A DNA stretch of 5,889 nucleotides from Methanoregulaceae archaeon (GTDB taxonomy: Archaea; Halobacteriota; Methanomicrobia; Methanomicrobiales; Methanospirillaceae). The DNA is taken from the NCBI GenBank assembly GCA_028679275.1, contig JAJRBV010000101.1, forward strand, positions 1-5,889. Reading direction: 5' to 3'. A program made the position numbers and the translations under genes. Below the pieces are notes generated by a model. The model worked only from the letters and a program-made list of their open reading frames with translations, ran no database searches and was not told the origin of the DNA. Shown piece after piece: positions 5,565 to 5,889 of the stretch (the stretch's first letter is position 1; each line of letters starts with the position of its first letter).

Positions 5565-5889
5565 ACGGCAACACCTGCTGCGCGATCTGATATACTCCGG
5601 ATAAGGCGCCTTGCTTTAGGTTTCATCGCCAGCCGCAGCATAAGTACGGGAATGAAAAGGGGCTGGCTGATTCGAAGATCTGCCTGGACGCGCCCCTCGA
5701 GCACCTCCCTGTCAAATACGGGTTGCATCGAGAGCGAGATCCGGGTGCAAGGAATGAGTAATGGCCGAATCGCTGAAAAACACCCGAATATCACCCCAGT
5801 ATCCGCAGGATTCCTGAGGCCGATGATGAATGTTCCTTCAATCATCCTGATGGTCAGATGATGGAAGATTGCCGTCATGAAACGTGCCA
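5561..5889 (-). CDS. DUF2953 domain protein, C-terminal part (runs off the window)
   Basis: The last 108 residues of a protein whose frame stays open to the right edge, so the true start lies outside. The ATG at 5878 is more likely an internal methionine. Visible in order: a strand pair around MIEGTFIIGLRNPADTG, the helix GVIFGCFSAIRPLL, a strand ISLSMQPVFDREVLEG, then VQADLRIS, a hydrophobic stretch and a basic end (KPKARRLIRS). The '(N/D)PA-x-TG-x-x-(F/Y)G' block and the 'P-x-F-x-x-x-x-LEG-x-x-x-x-x-LRI' block are those of DUF2953 (B. subtilis YtfI-like). These proteins usually have an N-terminal membrane helix, which would be in the missing part. Function is unknown. The stop overlaps the next start by four bases (ATGA), so the two are translationally coupled. 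Confidence 0.75.
   Translation of the reverse strand, partial: ARFMTAIFHHLTIRMIEGTFIIGLRNPADTGVIFGCFSAIRPLLIPCTRISLSMQPVFDREVLEGRVQADLRISQPLFIPVLMLRLAMKPKARRLIRSISDRAAGVAV

Noticed and set aside
5520..5861. Rightward reading frame of 113 codons at the right end
   Set aside because: It is low in recognisable sequence and competes with the leftward pair, which shows DUF2953 motifs, an ATGA overlap and a ribosome site.

Overview
The window looks like the end of a metagenomic or draft contig from a methanogenic archaeon, most likely Methanomicrobiales (inference). The grounds are: a COG1361-type surface protein encoded next to a MacB-like ABC transporter; Yip1-family and DUF3784-like membrane proteins; Shine-Dalgarno sequences (GGAGGA, GGTGAT, AGGTG) that fit the archaeal 16S 3' end; and moderate GC with tightly packed genes. 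No 16S rRNA, mcr or other marker gene is present, so the placement is tentative. The first 27 bases are not genomic. They match the Illumina TruSeq read-2 adapter, so nothing upstream of base 28 should be interpreted.

Layout, left to right: adapter remnant (1-27); short leader with a possible TATA-like element (28-142); CorA-family divalent cation transporter (143-1078); a 98-base spacer with a potential stem-loop (1079-1176). Then follows a rightward gene cluster: Yip1-family membrane protein (1177-1866), exported and membrane-anchored COG1361/CARDB-like beta-sandwich protein (1866-3011), LolD/MacB-type ABC ATPase (2996-3697), MacB/FtsX-type permease (3741-4907), and DUF3784-like small membrane protein (4977-5294). 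A convergent leftward pair fills the right end: a DUF2953 protein running off the window (5561-5889) and, overlapping it by ATGA, a short protein resembling a reduced GerW/YtfJ domain (5313-5564).

The ATPase and permease should form a type VII (MacB-like, mechanotransmission) ABC complex. The COG1361-like protein overlaps the ATPase gene by 16 bases and has a signal peptide, three beta-sandwich-like repeats and a C-terminal membrane anchor. It is the natural candidate for an external partner, taking the genomic place that the MacA adaptor holds in bacteria (inference). Yip1 and DUF3784 are probably accessory membrane proteins of the same unit. The two longer gaps in the cluster, before and after the permease, are each bridged by micro-ORFs with stop-start overlaps. 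These may be coupling devices or chance. There are no RNA genes, CRISPR arrays, insertion sequences or clear terminators.
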